Source of the DNA: Otatea glauca
Taxonomy: Eukaryota; Streptophyta; Magnoliopsida; Poales; Poaceae
Assembly (NCBI GenBank): GCA_036346275.1
Contig: CM070730.1
Location: forward strand, 9,982,309 to 10,046,308
DNA: 64,000 nucleotides
Direction: 5' to 3'
Of this stretch, positions 1-11,429 are shown one piece after another (within the stretch, counting starts at the first letter, position 1; every line of letters starts with the position of its first letter). The notes under the pieces are model-generated. The model saw only the letters and a program-made list of their open reading frames with translations, ran no database searches and had not been told where the DNA came from. The translations under genes and the position numbers were made by a program.

Positions 1-1000
1 TGTGATTTTTTACTCGATGTTGCGGCTAGAAGGAAAAGTATCTGATTCTTCTTCTTAAGCCGGCAACAACTTGCTACCAGAACTCAGCAGCTGTTATGTA
101 CGATACCGAAGCGTGGTTTGTGCTTCGCGCCCATCGAGAAGTATGCATTTTTCTCTTCTTTGGCTTGCGTTGCGTGTACTGTGTTCGCTTTGGTGAAGAT
201 ATGTTTTCAATAGCACCATCGCGGAGGTGCACCTACTCCAAAAATTTGACAAATGCTACAAGATCATCTCTTAAATAAGTTAAATTTGTTAATTGAATTG
301 ATTCTAATTTTGTTGAATTGAGATTTTTAAGAGCTTAGAACGATTTGTATTAATTTTTAACAAATCTTAAATATATGTATTAGATTTACGATGTTATGAA
401 ATTATTACTTAAGATTATCAAGTTGTAGCGTAAAACAGGCACCCAATAAATATTTTTCTAGCGTCCTCACTGCCATCACGTGTCGTAGTTACATGTTTCA
501 ACCTACTACGAACGCTAAGCTGTCGGGCCGTAGAATCGCAGTACATCTCAGCTGCGTGAATTATCAGATTCTCACGTTTGCTGCCCCAGAGCTCGTGTCG
601 GTCTGCTATGCCCGGTGGGCGGTGGCAGCGCTGGCCATGGCTTGCTAACGCAGCAGTGTTGCCGGATCTTCGCGACAAAAAAAATGTGAGGCTAATTGCT
701 CGATGAGCTACACGACGCGTGCCTGCGGCCTGCCTGCCTTCTGCTTCGTCGAAATGCCTGTGAGAAGAGCCTCTGTACCAAGTGCAGGCCTTTGTTTCAG
801 ATCCCCAGCTGTCTGCGCGTTCATGTGTCGTTACAGATTTAACTTTTCTTCTTCTTTTTAATAATGAGGCACACATAAACATCGCACATACTATGGGTGT
901 CCACTGTCCACTACACCCGTCAAGTAAATTTTTGGAGGTTTCAGGGTTCACGATCGTGGGAATATACTATCATACTGAACGCGCATGTGTGTATGTACCT
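1..1000. other. Intergenic sequence, no gene recognised
   Basis: No reading frame here looks like a real gene. The longest open frame (418-951, minus) has no recognisable domain and an erratic, low-complexity composition. The interval is AT-rich up to about 420 and mixed afterwards. It ends at the poly(T) run that marks the tail of a reverse-strand SINE. Confidence 0.5.
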
Positions 1001-1001
1001 A

Positions 1002-1130
1002 TTTTTTTTTTTTTTTTTCATCTGAGACTTTAGTCTGGACGGAAGTACGAAGCACACGCGTCCGAGCCGATTCGAACCACAAGCACAATACCTTGATGTC
1101 TTGCCGACTAAGCTAGGCGGTCGGCTATGC
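1002..1130 (-). mobile_element. tRNA-derived SINE, minus strand, with poly(A) tail
   Basis: Read on the minus strand, this has the layout of a tRNA-derived SINE. A perfect pol III A box (TAGCTTAGTCGG, complement of 1103-1114) is followed about 25 bases later by a B box (GGTTCGAATCG, complement of 1068-1078). A short unrelated body follows, then a 17-base A run (T run at 1002-1018 on the plus strand). The 5' part resembles a tRNA cloverleaf, but the element lacks an intact acceptor stem, so it is not a tRNA gene. No clear target duplication was seen. Assignment to a named grass SINE family was not possible. Confidence 0.7.
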
Positions 1131-1184
1131 ATACATATTTTTTTTTGGATGTTTTCTAGCCTCCAGAGACAATTTGATAAGAGT

Positions 1185-1370
1185 TTAAAAATCAAGCAAA
1201 TTTCGCCAAAATTTCGGTGATTTCAGCCGAAATCTCAGAAAATCCCATTAAAAAATTACCAGATTTGAATTTTGATCGGATTTCGCCCAAAATTTTGAGA
1301 TTTCACTAAAATTTCAGATTTTGAGCACCTCCGAGATGTCAACCGAAAACGAAATTTAAAACCTTAGTAC
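1185..1370. repeat. Stuttering-word island (AAATTTCGGT-type)
   Basis: A patch of about 180 bases is made of drifting copies of one short word: AAATTTCG, its complement CGAAAT, and relatives. It ends in 'gaaatttaaaaccttag'. The word repeats are not in strict register, so this is a degenerate array, not a clean microsatellite. Comparable islands built from other words lie at about 2990-3165, 22650-22870 and 57828-58170. Confidence 0.5.
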
Positions 1371-1429
1371 ACACTATGCTTGAAATAATACTTCTCTTTA
1401 AAGCGGGTGAGATTGCCGGCTCATGAGCG

Positions 1430-2045
1430 TTGCCACGTTGCCACCCACACAGAAAGGCCATCCGCGAAATTGAAAATTACGTTTGGGTCCTTCCATCGGT
1501 TTTTAATAAAATAGACCCGAAAAAATTAAAATTACATTCAAGTCCCTTCGTGGTTTCCGTTCAGGTCCTCACGCCGGTTTTTAGCGGAATAGACCCGAGA
1601 AAAAACAAAAATACGTTTAATTCCCGAAAAACGCTTTTTTCTGAATTGACCCGAAAAAACGAAATTGCGTTTATATCCCTCCGCGGCTTTTTTCAAACAA
1701 ATCCCCGTGTTCGCCGACGGCTCATAGCAGTCCGTGGATTCGATGACGGAAAAAACAAAAATATGTTTCGGTCCCAAAAAAACGTTTTTTTGTTGGATTG
1801 ACCTAAAAATGAAATTACGTTTATATTCCTCTGCGTTTTTTCGCAAAAATTATATCCCTACGCGGTTTTTTCAGACAAATCCACGTATTCGCCGACGGCT
1901 CATAGCAGTCCGTGAATTCGACGACGGAAAAGACGAAATTACGTTTAGATCCTCAGACCCATTTTTCCAAAAAAAAAATAATCATCGGATCAAATTTCAC
2001 GTGTCGCAACGTCGCGCAACTGAATTTCGCACTGCACAATAGCGC
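1430..2045. repeat. Degenerate dispersed repeat with internal 178-bp duplication
   Basis: The sequence consists of reiterated phrases such as 'gacccgaaaaaac', 'aaattacgttta', 'aggtcc' and long T/A runs. The phrase 'tcgccgacgg' followed by 'ctcatagcagtccgtg' occurs at 1711 and 1889, a spacing of 178 bases. Related phrasing recurs near 41.2-42.15 kb and 59.1-59.75 kb, so this is one copy of a dispersed family. Open frames inside it (for example 1430-1801) are by-products of the low-complexity sequence and not genes. Confidence 0.55.
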
Positions 2046-2782
2046 GCGACCATAGCTAGTAATATCTGAAATCTGAACGAAGATCATGCTCTAAAAGTAC
2101 ATCAATGATTATTGTGCCATTGACATCACAGCCCTCGTACAACCCATGTTTCTATAATGTTTAAATTTGTCCCTAGAGATGCTTTCATAGTATTATAATT
2201 TTAAAAAAAAATTACCATGAAGATACCAAAAATTTATATTATATAGTACTAAGAAGTATCAAAAGTTTAAAGAGTGGATAAATCAACTTTTGGTATACTA
2301 GCTCAATGTAAATTTTAGTATCTCCTAAGGGGTGATTGGATTAGGGGTATTTTATTGGAATATTTTAAGATCTATTTTAAATTTAAACTAAATCCCAAAA
2401 CCTTTCAAGAAATTACCACTCATCCAAACATGGTCTAAGGACGGTAAAAAGTCTCATAATTTTACTAAGAAATATGTTACAATATAAATCAGTTATCAAA
2501 ATTTTATTTTGAAGATTGTTTTGATATCAGGACAAGTACTTAAAAACCACGAAGGTTGTTCAATGCTACAACTACTCCCTTTGTCCAAAAATATAAAGCA
2601 TATTTTGACTTTGCATAAAGATTAAGGTTGCGTTGAAATTGAGAAAGGTATGAGAGAAAATGACTTAAATGTCCCCACTTTATTGTCTTGAAAGATAAGA
2701 GATAATACTTTGTATGGATAGTAATGAATAAATGCATATGGTTGAGAGAGAATAAATAAGGGTATAGAAGGAAAAGCCTCAT
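2046..2782. other. AT-rich intergenic sequence with MITE-like relics
   Basis: No gene is seen. The stretch around 2330-2440 ('ggggtgattggattagggg' ... 'ctcatccaaacatggtc') looks like a decayed small inverted-repeat element, but no intact termini or target duplication could be defined. Confidence 0.4.
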
Positions 2783-2785
2783 TAA

Positions 2786-3364
2786 GGTGGCGTTTGGTTG
2801 ACTGGATAAGACTGGATGGGATATGGCCAATCTATGGATTTGGAGTCATCCAATTGTTTGGACAAGTGAATGGATGGGATATGGTCATCCAGTTTTTGAG
2901 AATATTTCCCCAAGATGCTGGATAGAGCCATAAAAAAAGGCTGGACGGGTTCGACCAATTTGTTGCATGAAGAGGTGTACTCGGTCAAATTCAAATTTTA
3001 CTAAAGTGTACTCGGTCAAATTATGTTCAAAAATTCAAATTTCGGTCAAATTTTGTCTGAAAAGTCAAATTTAGTATGGAAATTCAAATATTGGTCAAAT
3101 TTTGTCAAAAATTCAAATTTCGCTTAAATTTCGTCTAAAAATTTCAAAACAAAATTTGAAACCTTGATCATAGCTAGCCTATCCATTCTCATCCATCCAA
3201 CCAAACTAAAAATTGGCTCATCCTATTCAGTCTCGTCCATCCAACCAATCAAAAAATTGACTCATTCTATATCCACCCAACTAAACAGGCACCTAGATCC
3301 TTTCATCCCTATCAGGCTGGATGGCCATATCCCATCCAATCTCATTCAGGCAACCAACACACCC
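2786..3364. mobile_element. Tourist-like (PIF/Harbinger-type) MITE with TAA target duplication
   Basis: A 579-bp element has imperfect terminal inverted repeats: GGTGGCGTTTGGTTG at the left end and GGGTGTGTTGGTTG (complement) at the right. The phrase 'ggatgggatatggcca' repeats in inverted orientation inside both ends. It is flanked on both sides by TAA (2783-2785 and 3365-3367), the target duplication typical of PIF/Harbinger MITEs. The centre (about 2985-3165) is a degenerate array of the word TCAAATTT(T/C)GTC, which may be a later insertion. No coding capacity. Confidence 0.8.
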
Positions 3365-3539
3365 TAAATCTACACACAAGCTTTATATTTAAGAATAAAT
3401 CATTTAAAAATTAAGTTTTATAAACTTAGACAGAGAGAAGTGACTAACAAGCTTATCAAAAGTGGGCAGCGGTGCAGCTGTAGGGATGGATAGTAATTAT
3501 CTGTAGCTACTCTAAGGTCACTGCTTCAAGACCGGTCTT

Positions 3540-3955
3540 CGGAGACAATTGCTATTGCTCCTGTCATCCTCCCCATGCTCCTCGGTACTGAATTTGTTCC
3601 CAATCATGGGACCCCATGTCGAAGAAGACAGTCGCCCAATGCCCCTGATTGAATTTGCCGTGCCTCTGCATGAATCTGTTGTGCTCCACGTAGTAGATGC
3701 AGTTTCTCTTGATCACAGGGAACTCCTTTGCAGAGAGCGCCGTAAGAAGGTGCTCCACGTAGTAGATGCCCCAAGAATAGCGAGTACTTGGCACCCTCTC
3801 CCGGTGCTCCAGCCGCGGCTGATCCGCCGTCCAGTCCGGCTTGTAGATTTCGGGGAGAATGCATTGCAAGAAAACAAGCAGCAGGTCGCCGTTGTAGGCC
3901 ACCGCGTGCACCACGCGCAAGCCATGGCAAAGTTCACATGATCCGCACGCGGCAA
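3540..3955 (-). pseudogene. Coding-like gene fragment, possibly from an F-box/DUF295-type protein
   Basis: A minus-strand frame reads as real protein: CELCHGLRVVHAVAYNG near 3955, then ILPEIYKPDWTADQPRLEH, two copies of IYYVEH, and ends near 3564 with TVFFDMGSHDWEQIQ. Base composition and codon use look coding, unlike the flanks. I do not recognise the family with certainty; the layout resembles the C-terminal half of grass F-box-associated (DUF295-like) proteins. The word gtgctccacgtagtagatgc occurs twice (IYYVEH). There is no start codon context and no complete domain, so this is a fragment. Minus-strand coding-like sequence at 22589-22650, beyond the inserted LTR, may be the upstream part of the same gene. 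Confidence 0.4.
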
Positions 3956-3969
3956 CCCGATCCCAACAG

Positions 3970-4189
3970 GGGAAGGGAAAATTGAGGATTTGCCACTCAT
4001 AAGCACCTCGATTTAGTATTTGCCACTTTTAGTTTTTTTTGTTGATAATTTGCCGCTACTAGTCACCAAATACCAGAGAATTGTCACTATAGCCATATTC
4101 CAGTATTTAACCCCCCCCCCCCCCCCCAAATTTACAGTGAAAAGTCAGTTTTGCCCCTCTCATTTGACTCGGTCTACCCAGGCTATATT
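3970..4189. repeat. Decayed repeat with 17-base poly(C) run
   Basis: The reiterated phrase 'atttgccact' / 'atttgccgct' and a run of 17 cytosines at 4111-4127 mark a low-complexity insertion between the gene fragment and the LTR boundary. No gene. Confidence 0.45.
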
Positions 4190-4691
4190 GTAAGTTCAAG
4201 CTCATTTTTTGTTTTGGTGATTGATTTTAGATTAATGTTTAATCATTATTTAATGACAAATCTAATCATTGTGAGACTAGCTCTTATATTGAGCTTTATT
4301 TTTATTAGTCTCATTTGGATGAAAAATGGAAACCCCAAAGGTATGCATCGTTACAACTCTATTATTTCTATAGCATACGTTGGAAGTTAAAAGGTGAACT
4401 CTACTATAGTTTAAACCTCAAGATGTGCATTTTGTGTCTAATTCCATATATACATGAATGCATACATTTAGGGGGAGTTCATACTTTACCTTAATGTTTC
4501 ATAAATATTGATCTCTTTCATATTGCCAAATAAATTAAGGATCATTACTTAGAAACAAATCTTTGAGTATATAAAAACTTGTGTAGTTGTAGTGTACTCA
4601 TGGAAGAATATGATAAACTTCAAAGTAATCTTAAATTGAATATGTGCATATTGATTCAACGTTCAATTATTTATATGCACACATTTAATAG

Positions 4692-5571
4692 TGACGAATA
4701 CTCATACCAGGGGTACCCCAACAGCCCAGGGTGACGAGCGGGCTGCCTCAAGCATAGCTCAAGCTTAGTAGGCCGCTCTAAGCCCGCTACCGACCAAAAG
4801 CACCTGCAGGGCCGCGCAGGACGCCCATTCCCGACCAATCGGGATAAGCATCCCCGACCAAGCAGGGCTCCCGACCTCCGCAGCAGGTCGGATCCCCCGA
4901 CTCCGATCAAACCAAGGCAACCTCCGCCGAGGGCCGCGTGTCGAAGCCTCCACCGGCCCACAGCCACGTGCCCCACGGACGGGGTCAATCGAAGTGACTA
5001 TACGAGAGCAGGTGGCCCCTTCCCAAGATGGTTTAATGACTGCTGAAGTCAAGCTTCGATCCATCGACGATCACATACGACGAAAGCACGCTCTCCCGAG
5101 GCAAGACCGGCGTTATACAGCAAGAACGTCAACACTCGTCGAGCTCACGAAGCGAGTGCGCCATTTCCCAACGGCGACTAACCGCTCCGCCCAACAAGAC
5201 TACCGACCCAAGATGGGCAAGGCGAAGGTGACCGGTCGTAATCGAAGGATCAAGCTCTTAGCATAGGTCACCTCGTCCTTCCCCAACTCTCGATGTAACC
5301 TGCCCCTTCCTACTGTATAAAAAGGGTAAGGGGAGAAGAGACAGACAGAGAAGAAATGAGCATTCTTGCGCTAAGGCTCTTAGCTCGCTCTTGTAAACAC
5401 TGTGTAACCATCCGCCCTAAAAGCAATACAATACCACCGCACGAACTGGAGTAGGGACTTTCGGCCCGAACCAGTATACATCTTGGGCTTCCGAGTCTAA
5501 CCATTCGGGGAGCGGGAATGCGCGGCCCCTTAGACTTACAAATTTATTTGCCGGTGCTCGAAACGCCGACA
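4692..5571 (+). repeat. 5' LTR of the Tat element
   Basis: This 880-bp LTR starts TGACGAATAC and ends CGCCGACA. A TATA box (TATAAAAA, 5316-5323) marks the likely start of the genomic RNA near 5345. It matches the 3' LTR closely at both ends. The middle, about 4965-5255, differs by many small indels. Confidence 0.96.
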
Positions 5572-5573
5572 GT

Positions 5574-5591
5574 TGGCGCGCCAGGTAGGGG
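5574..5591 (+). other. Primer-binding site of the Tat element
   Basis: TGGCGCGCCAGGTAGGGG lies two bases after the 5' LTR. It is complementary to a tRNA 3' end reading CCCCTACCTGGCGCGCCA, which matches what I recall of a plant tRNA-Arg; that assignment is from memory. Confidence 0.85.
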
Positions 5592-5639
5592 CCTTTGCGC
5601 GTCTTCATCGACATCTCCGGATTCCCGTTGGCTTCCCTG

Positions 5640-7320
5640 ATGACATCTTTCACCCACGACAAGACGACCACGTCGGGAGCGGATCCGCTCGGCTCCTCGA
5701 CCGCCGCCACTTCGGCAGAGGGCTCATGCTTATCCCGCCACCTCGGAGACCAGCGCCGTCGGAGCCCGAGTGCCGCCTCCCACGACCTCGCCAAACTCCG
5801 GCTTGGGGCACCCCAACATGCCCCGAAGCCGGAACCCAAGGAGCACCACGCCACTTCTGGCGATAGCTCCCGCGGGCTCGGGCACGTGACCATGTCACCC
5901 CTGAGCTCACACCTTGTGGCAATGGCGGCTACATGCCGGCCTCTATCCATGAGTTGCTGGAAGATTCTTCCAGCCACGATTCCAGCTCCGACACGGAGCA
6001 CCCCACCCGCGGACGACACTCTCGCGAGTGCAACATGGCGGGCACGGTCGACTTGATCGTAACCCCCGCGGCTACAGGGGTCCCCGTCCGGTGCACTAAG
6101 GCGCAGGAGGAGGAATACCAACGCGAGCACGCTGAACGCGCTCAAGCTCGCCGCGCCGAGCTTCAACGACAGCGCGAAGAGCTGAAGGAGCGGCGGTCGA
6201 GCTCGACCAGTCGAGCCAACCCGAGCGGAGGAGCCCGAGCCTCGCAGATGCTTGGCGGCGCGCGTGGGCGCACACGCCAAGCACGCCACAAGCTGGCGGA
6301 AGAGTCTGACGGCCCTCAGTTCTTCCCCCACACGAGTCAGAACATGGCTGCGGCTGCGATGCTGCTCTGAGGCTTCCCGAGCCAGACGACCCGGAGGCCA
6401 AAGCCACGTGCGTAACCTCCGGGCTGGTGGAGCGTCTTCGCGGCAAAGACATGCGAACCTCCGGCTCCTACCATTCGAAGCCACCTCGGCGCCGGGCTGC
6501 ATGCATTGCCGAGCCGGTTTGGCTTGCAAAGATGGCGGCGCACCACGAACAACCCGGGCCTCACGCACCCGGTGTGCGGCGCCTCGGTGATGCCTACGAC
6601 GTCCGCGCCACCCTCGAGGCGCGAAGAAAGGTGGATGAAGCCGCCCACTCGCGTGTTGCGGACAATGGACGCCATCACCACCGGCCCAAGCCCCGATGGT
6701 CGGGACCACGGGCCTTACGCCGAGGATTCGCGTGCGGATTTCCCGCCGATTCGTGGCACCGACCAACATTGCCAAATACAGGGGCCACAAACCCCCAGAT
6801 GGCTCAAGACTACTGGCTCGATGCGGGCGAGAGCAACGGATGATCTCTTTATCATCCAATACCTCCCCATCTACCTTGCAGACTCGGCTCGAGCCTGGCT
6901 CGAGTACTTGCCCGCGAAAACCATCAGGAACTGGGCTGACTTGAAGACCCTCTTCGTCGGCAACTTCCAGGGCACTTACAAACGCCCTGGGAACTCCTGG
7001 GACCTGAAGGACTACAAGCAGCAGCCAGGGGAAACTCTCCGGGATGACATCCGGTGATTCTCCTGCTAATGCAACGAGCTCCCCGATATCTCCGATGCCG
7101 ATGTCGTGGGGGCATTCATCTACGGCACCTCCTGTAAGGCCTTGGTGCACAAGCTGGGCTGCGTCAAGCCCAGAACCACCAAGAAACTTCTGGACATCGT
7201 CACCAACCACGCCTCCGGCGAGGAGGCTGTGGGAGCCATCTTTGAGGATGGCAAAACCAAGCAAGAGCCCGGCGCCCGAGCCGGGTCCCCTTCCGACCGC
7301 TCGGCTGCTTAAGCGCATGG
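5640..7320 (+). pseudogene. Tat gag, frameshifted
   Basis: Gag packages the element RNA into virus-like particles. The recognisable core spans 6840-7057 in one frame, with motifs LADSARAWLEYLP, WADLKTLFVGNFQGTY and GETLRDDI, which is the retrotransposon gag domain. It continues after a frame change at 7106-7312 with DVVGAFIYGTSCKALVHKLG. Upstream, 5940-6370 encodes an acidic then strongly helical, charged stretch (EEEYQREHAERAQARRAELQ). At least three frame changes separate these blocks. A 672-codon open frame on the opposite strand (5417-7435) is a shadow of this GC-rich region. Confidence 0.85.
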
Positions 7321-7559
7321 AAAGGTGTCCGCGAGGCCCAAGTGGTCGCAATTGCCGACCGACCGCCAGCAAAGCAAGCGACCGACCGTCGCGCCGACCA
7401 CTTCGAAAAGTTGATGGACACCAGACCCAAACCACGGGTTCCCGTCAAACACAAGTCCGGATCGTGAGGTCCCGAGGCGCTTCTCGGCACCCCACGACGC
7501 GCCGGGGCAAAGGAAAAAGCACCCGCCCCAAGGGCCGTGGAGAAAAGACGGACGACGAG

Positions 7560-8338
7560 TTCCCGAACCCGACGGCCGCCTCATGATCTTTGGTGGTCTT
7601 ACCGCTACGCCGACAAGCGTTGGCTCAAGCTCGCTTATCGCGAGGTCCACACCTCTCGCCGGCCGCCTCAATACCTTCGGTGGTCGGAATCTCCGATTAC
7701 TTTCGATCGGACCGACCACCCGACCACGCCCCGTAGCTGTGAAGGTACCCGCCGTGGTCGACCCCATCGTGGGGAAGAAGCGCCACCAAGGTGCTCATGG
7801 ACGGCGGCGGCGGCCTCAACATCCTCTATGTTAAGACGCTCGACGCCATAGGGTCCTCGCCGAGTCTCGGCCGAGCAAGGCACCTTTCCACGGCGTCATC
7901 CTCGGCCGACAGCCCACCCGCCGGCGGTCGACCGCCGTCACCTTCGAGGACCGGAAATTTCCGCACCGAGACCCTCACTTTTGAGGTCGTGGACTTCCTG
8001 CCCTACCACGCTATCTCGGGAGGCCGTGCTACGCCAAGTTCATGGCGTTCCCACCACGCCTATCAAATCAAGATGCCGGGCCGCGGGGGGTCATCACCGT
8101 GGCTTCATCCTTCCAGCTCGCTTATAACTGCGAGCGAAGCAGTTGCGAGCTTGCGTCGGCGGTCATCGCGTCCGCCGAGCTCGTCAACCTCTGGAGGGAA
8201 GCCTCCGAGTCCGCCCCTGAGTCTAGCAAGTCGGGGGCGGGATCCTTCAAGTCCGCCGAGGACACGAAGAAGGTTACGGTCGATCCTCGGGATCAGACCA
8301 AGACCGTGCGGGTCGGAGCCGCGCTCCCCGCTAAATAG
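7560..8338 (+). pseudogene. Tat aspartic protease region, degraded
   Basis: The protease that cleaves Gag-Pol should lie here. The active-site-like motif VLMDGGGGLNILY starts at 7791 with its aspartate at 7800-7802. Family members normally read D-G/S-G followed by SxLN. Downstream, FEVVDFLPYHAISG (about 7980) resembles the conserved F.VVD.PS.YN.ILG segment, and MAFPPRLSNQDAGPRGVI (8042) resembles the FPT..GVG..RGDQ segment. These pieces lie in different frames. Confidence 0.7.
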
Positions 8339-9115
8339 GAAAGCGCGCTCGTCGACTTCCTCTACGCCAACAACGATGTCTTTGCATGGAAGTCCTCCGA
8401 CATGCCGGGAATTCCCAGGGAGGTCGTCGAGCACTCCTTGAGCATCCGACCAGGCTTAAAGCCGGTCGCCCAACGCCTGCGCCGCTTCGACCAGGAAAAG
8501 CGCAGGATCATAGGGGAGGAGATCGCCAAGCTTTTGGCTGCGGGGTTCAGTAAAGAGGCACGCCACCCGAGTGGTGACCAACCTCAGACTTGTAAAAAGA
8601 AGAGTGGGCAATGGAGAATGTGCATTGACTACACGAGTCTCAACAAAGCATGTCCCAAGGACCCGTTCCCCTTGCCCCGCATTGACCAAGTCATAGACTC
8701 CACCGCGAGGTGCGAGTCCCTTTCCTTTTTGGATGCCTACTCAGGCTACCACCAGATAGCGCTGAAGGAGTCCGACCAGCTCGCGACCTCCTTCATCACT
8801 CCTTTTGGCTCATTCTGCTACGTAACAATGCCGCTTGGTGCGAAAAACACGGCGCTACATACCGTGCGATGTATGCAAACGTGTTTCAACGACGGATCGG
8901 CCGCAACATCGAGGCGCACGCCGGCGACATCGCCGTGAAGACGGGAAGGCCGCGACCTCATCACCGACCTAGGGAGACTTTCGCGAATCTTCGACGGTTC
9001 CAGATAAAGCTCAACCCGACAAGTGCGTCTTGGGGTCCCCAAGGAAGCTCCTCGGTTTCATTGTCTCCCAGCAGGGCATCGAGTCCAATCAGGAGAAGAT
9101 CTCGGCGATCGCAAG
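8339..9115 (+). pseudogene. Tat reverse transcriptase, catalytic motif lost
   Basis: This is the RNA-dependent DNA polymerase domain. Clear motifs are FLYANNDVFAW (8355), MPGIPREVVEHSL (8402), DYTSLNKACPKDPFPLPRID (8626), SFLDAYSGYHQIALKESDQ (8722) and FITPFGSFCYVTMPLGAKN (8791). The catalytic YxDD box is replaced by HAGD at 8917-8928 (context GRNIEAHAGDIAVKT), so one catalytic aspartate is gone. The thumb block (LLGFIVSQQGIESNQEKIS, 9050) is intact in another frame. At least four frame changes are needed to read through. Confidence 0.93.
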
Positions 9116-10050
9116 GATGGGCCCGGTTGGCAACCTCAAAGGGATCCAGAGGCTAACTGGATGCCTTGCAGCCTTAAGCCGTTTCGTGTCTCGCCTTGGC
9201 GAGCGCGGAATGCCGCTCTACAGGCTGCTTAAGAAATCCGACCGCTTCAGCTGGACCCAGGAGGCTCAGGAGGCCCTCACCCGCTTGAAGGCCTTCTTGT
9301 CCTCACCTCCGGCCCCGTTGCCCCAAGACACTGTGTGAACCGCTGCTCCTCTACATCGCCGCCACTACCCAAGTCGTCAGTGCGGCCCTTGTGGTGGAAC
9401 GAGCGGAAGAGGGCCGTGAACTCAAGGTACAACGACCAGTCTACTTCATCAGCGAAGTACTTTCAGAGTCCAAGGCTCGGTACCACCGGTGCCAAATCGC
9501 TGACGCGGTGCTCATCGCCAAAAGAAAGCTCATCCATTACTTCGACCAGCACGCCATCACTGTGGTGACCACATCGCCGCTCGGCGAGATCGTCCACAAC
9601 CGCGACGCCTCAGGAAGGATAGCCAAATGGGCGCTCGAGCTCAGCGGTCACGGCATAACATACGTCCCTCGAACGGCGATCAAGCCACCGGCGCTCGAAG
9701 ACCCCGAGTACTGGACGATGTACTTCGATGGGTCCTACACCAAGAATGGCGCGGGCGCGGGAGTTATCATCATTTCCCGCCGAACACGAGCTACGCCATC
9801 GAGTTGCTCTTCGACGCGACCAACAACATCGCCGAGTACGAGGCTCGCCAACGGTCTCCGGATCGTTGCCGACTCGGCGCTTCGCCGACTTACGCCCACG
9901 GGACTCCAAGCTTGTCGTCGACCAGATCATGAAGGCCGCGAGCCCGAGATGCCCGCATGGCCGCATCATCGCCGAGAAGTGTGCAGCTCAAGAAGCGGTT
10001 CAAGGGTTTCGAGCTCCACCATAGTTACAGCGCTATAACGGTGAGGCCGA
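9116..10050 (+). pseudogene. Tat RNase H plus second (archaeal-type) RNase H domain
   Basis: The connection/RNase H part carries YHRCQIADAVLIAKRKLIHY and the block ending SPLGEI (9475-9590). A second RNase H begins at 9711 with WTMYFDGSYTKNGAGAGVII, followed in other frames by ATNNIAEYEA (9825) and DSKLVVDQI (about 9905). These provide the expected metal-binding D, E and D residues. The extra RNase H is a hallmark of Tat elements. Several frameshifts are present. Confidence 0.88.
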
Positions 10051-11427
10051 CACCTAGCTAATCTTGCCTCCAGCAGAGGCGACCCCACAGGATCTTAAAT
10101 GCGACCTTCGCATTTTCGCCCGGTTGGACTCGGTGGCGAGCGGTCTCCGACCCATCGAAAGACGGCCACCCCAACCGCCCGGCTTGATCGGGCGTAGGCT
10201 GGCCGGTCGAGCGCGGCGTGCTAACAATCGAATCCGATCGAGGAAACCTTTCATCGATCGTCGACGGACGGGTCGCTTCACGACCGACCGAGCCAAGGCG
10301 GCGCCCGCTCGTCGGGCGAAATCCTTCGTCTGGTTGGGCCGACCTCTACAAAGGAGTCCTCCGGATCCTCCGAGGTGCGTTCGCCGACCAAGGAAACAAT
10401 GCCGCCGATATCCATGGCGAGTCTGCGGTCACCATGTCGCACCCGATCCTCGTGGGAAAGGCCTTTCGACAAGGTTTCTCCGCCGACCGCCGTGTCCGAC
10501 GCCGAGCGGATGGTACGACCGCGAAGGATGCCAATTCTTCGCCCGGCAGACGATCCGCCGGCTCCAGCCTTGCGGGCGATCCCCATCACATGGCCGTTTG
10601 CGGTGTGGGGACTCGATCCGTCGGGCCCTTCAAGAAAGCGCCCGGGGTTTTACTCATCTCTTCGTCGTGGTGGACAAGTTCACCAAGTGGATAGAGGCTG
10701 CCGGTCGCGTGAGCGCCACGTCGGTATAAGCGCCACCTTCTTCCGCGACATCATCTTTCGGTTTGGAGTCCCGAACTCTATCATCACCGACAATGGGACG
10801 CAGTTCACGGGGAAGGAGTTCCTCGAGTTCTGCGACGACTTCAACATCCGCGTCGATTGGGCAGCCGTGGCCCATCCGCGACTAACGGTCGTCGAACGCA
10901 AAGCGGCATGATCCTCCAAGGACTTAAGCCACGGATCTTCAGTCGCCTGAAGCATTTCGCGGGGCGATGGGCGGCCGAGCTGCCCTCTGTCCTCTGGAGC
11001 TTGTGGACCACACCGACTCGGGCAACCGGGTTTACACCGTTCTTCATGGTGTTCGGTCTTTGGCCGCCCCGCCAACCGACCGAATACGGCGCCTAATATT
11101 ACAAGCTTCGACGAGGCTCGGGCTCGCCTGCAACAAGACGCCATCGACCACCTTGGCGAGGCGCGCGATGTAGCCATTCTACGATCGCCAAGTATCAACA
11201 AGCTCGTGGCGTTACCACGGTCGCCCGAGTTCGAGGGCGATCCTTCGGTACTGGGCGACTGTCCTCTGCGTCGGTCGGACCAAAGAAAGACAAGCACAAG
11301 CTCGCCGCACAGGAAGGCCCTTCACCGCTGCAGAGGTTCTTCGCCCGCACCTTTCGACTCGGGGACACGGATGGTGCGTCCTCCCAATGCCCGGAACATA
11401 GAAAAGTTAAGGCGTTTTTATCCCTAA
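10051..11427 (+). pseudogene. Tat integrase and end of pol
   Basis: The integrase inserts the cDNA into the genome. The catalytic core is visible in two frames: VVVDKFTKWIEA (about 10668) supplies the first aspartate and FGVPNSIITDNGTQFTGKEF (10761) the second. The region expected to hold the catalytic glutamate (10860-10915) is frame-shifted. AELPSVLWSLWTTPTRATG (10976) and a C-terminal NIEKLRRFYP (about 11398) match the usual end of Tat pol. The stop follows at 11425-11427. No chromodomain is seen. Confidence 0.9.
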
Positions 11428-11429
11428 GT

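Noticed and set aside
418..951. 177-codon minus-strand ORF
   Set aside because: No domain, unusual composition, and an overlapping plus-strand ORF is also open; treated as chance.
1068..1130. tRNA gene on the minus strand
   Set aside because: A and B boxes are present but the acceptor stem and anticodon arm do not form, and an A tail follows, so a SINE fits better.
3549..3941. Plus-strand ORF of 130 codons
   Set aside because: It is the shadow of the more protein-like minus-strand fragment (IYKPDWTADQP, IYYVEH).
5417..7435. 672-codon open frame on the minus strand
   Set aside because: It lies antisense to the gag domain of the Tat element in GC-rich DNA, has no recognisable domain, and several other frames are also open there.
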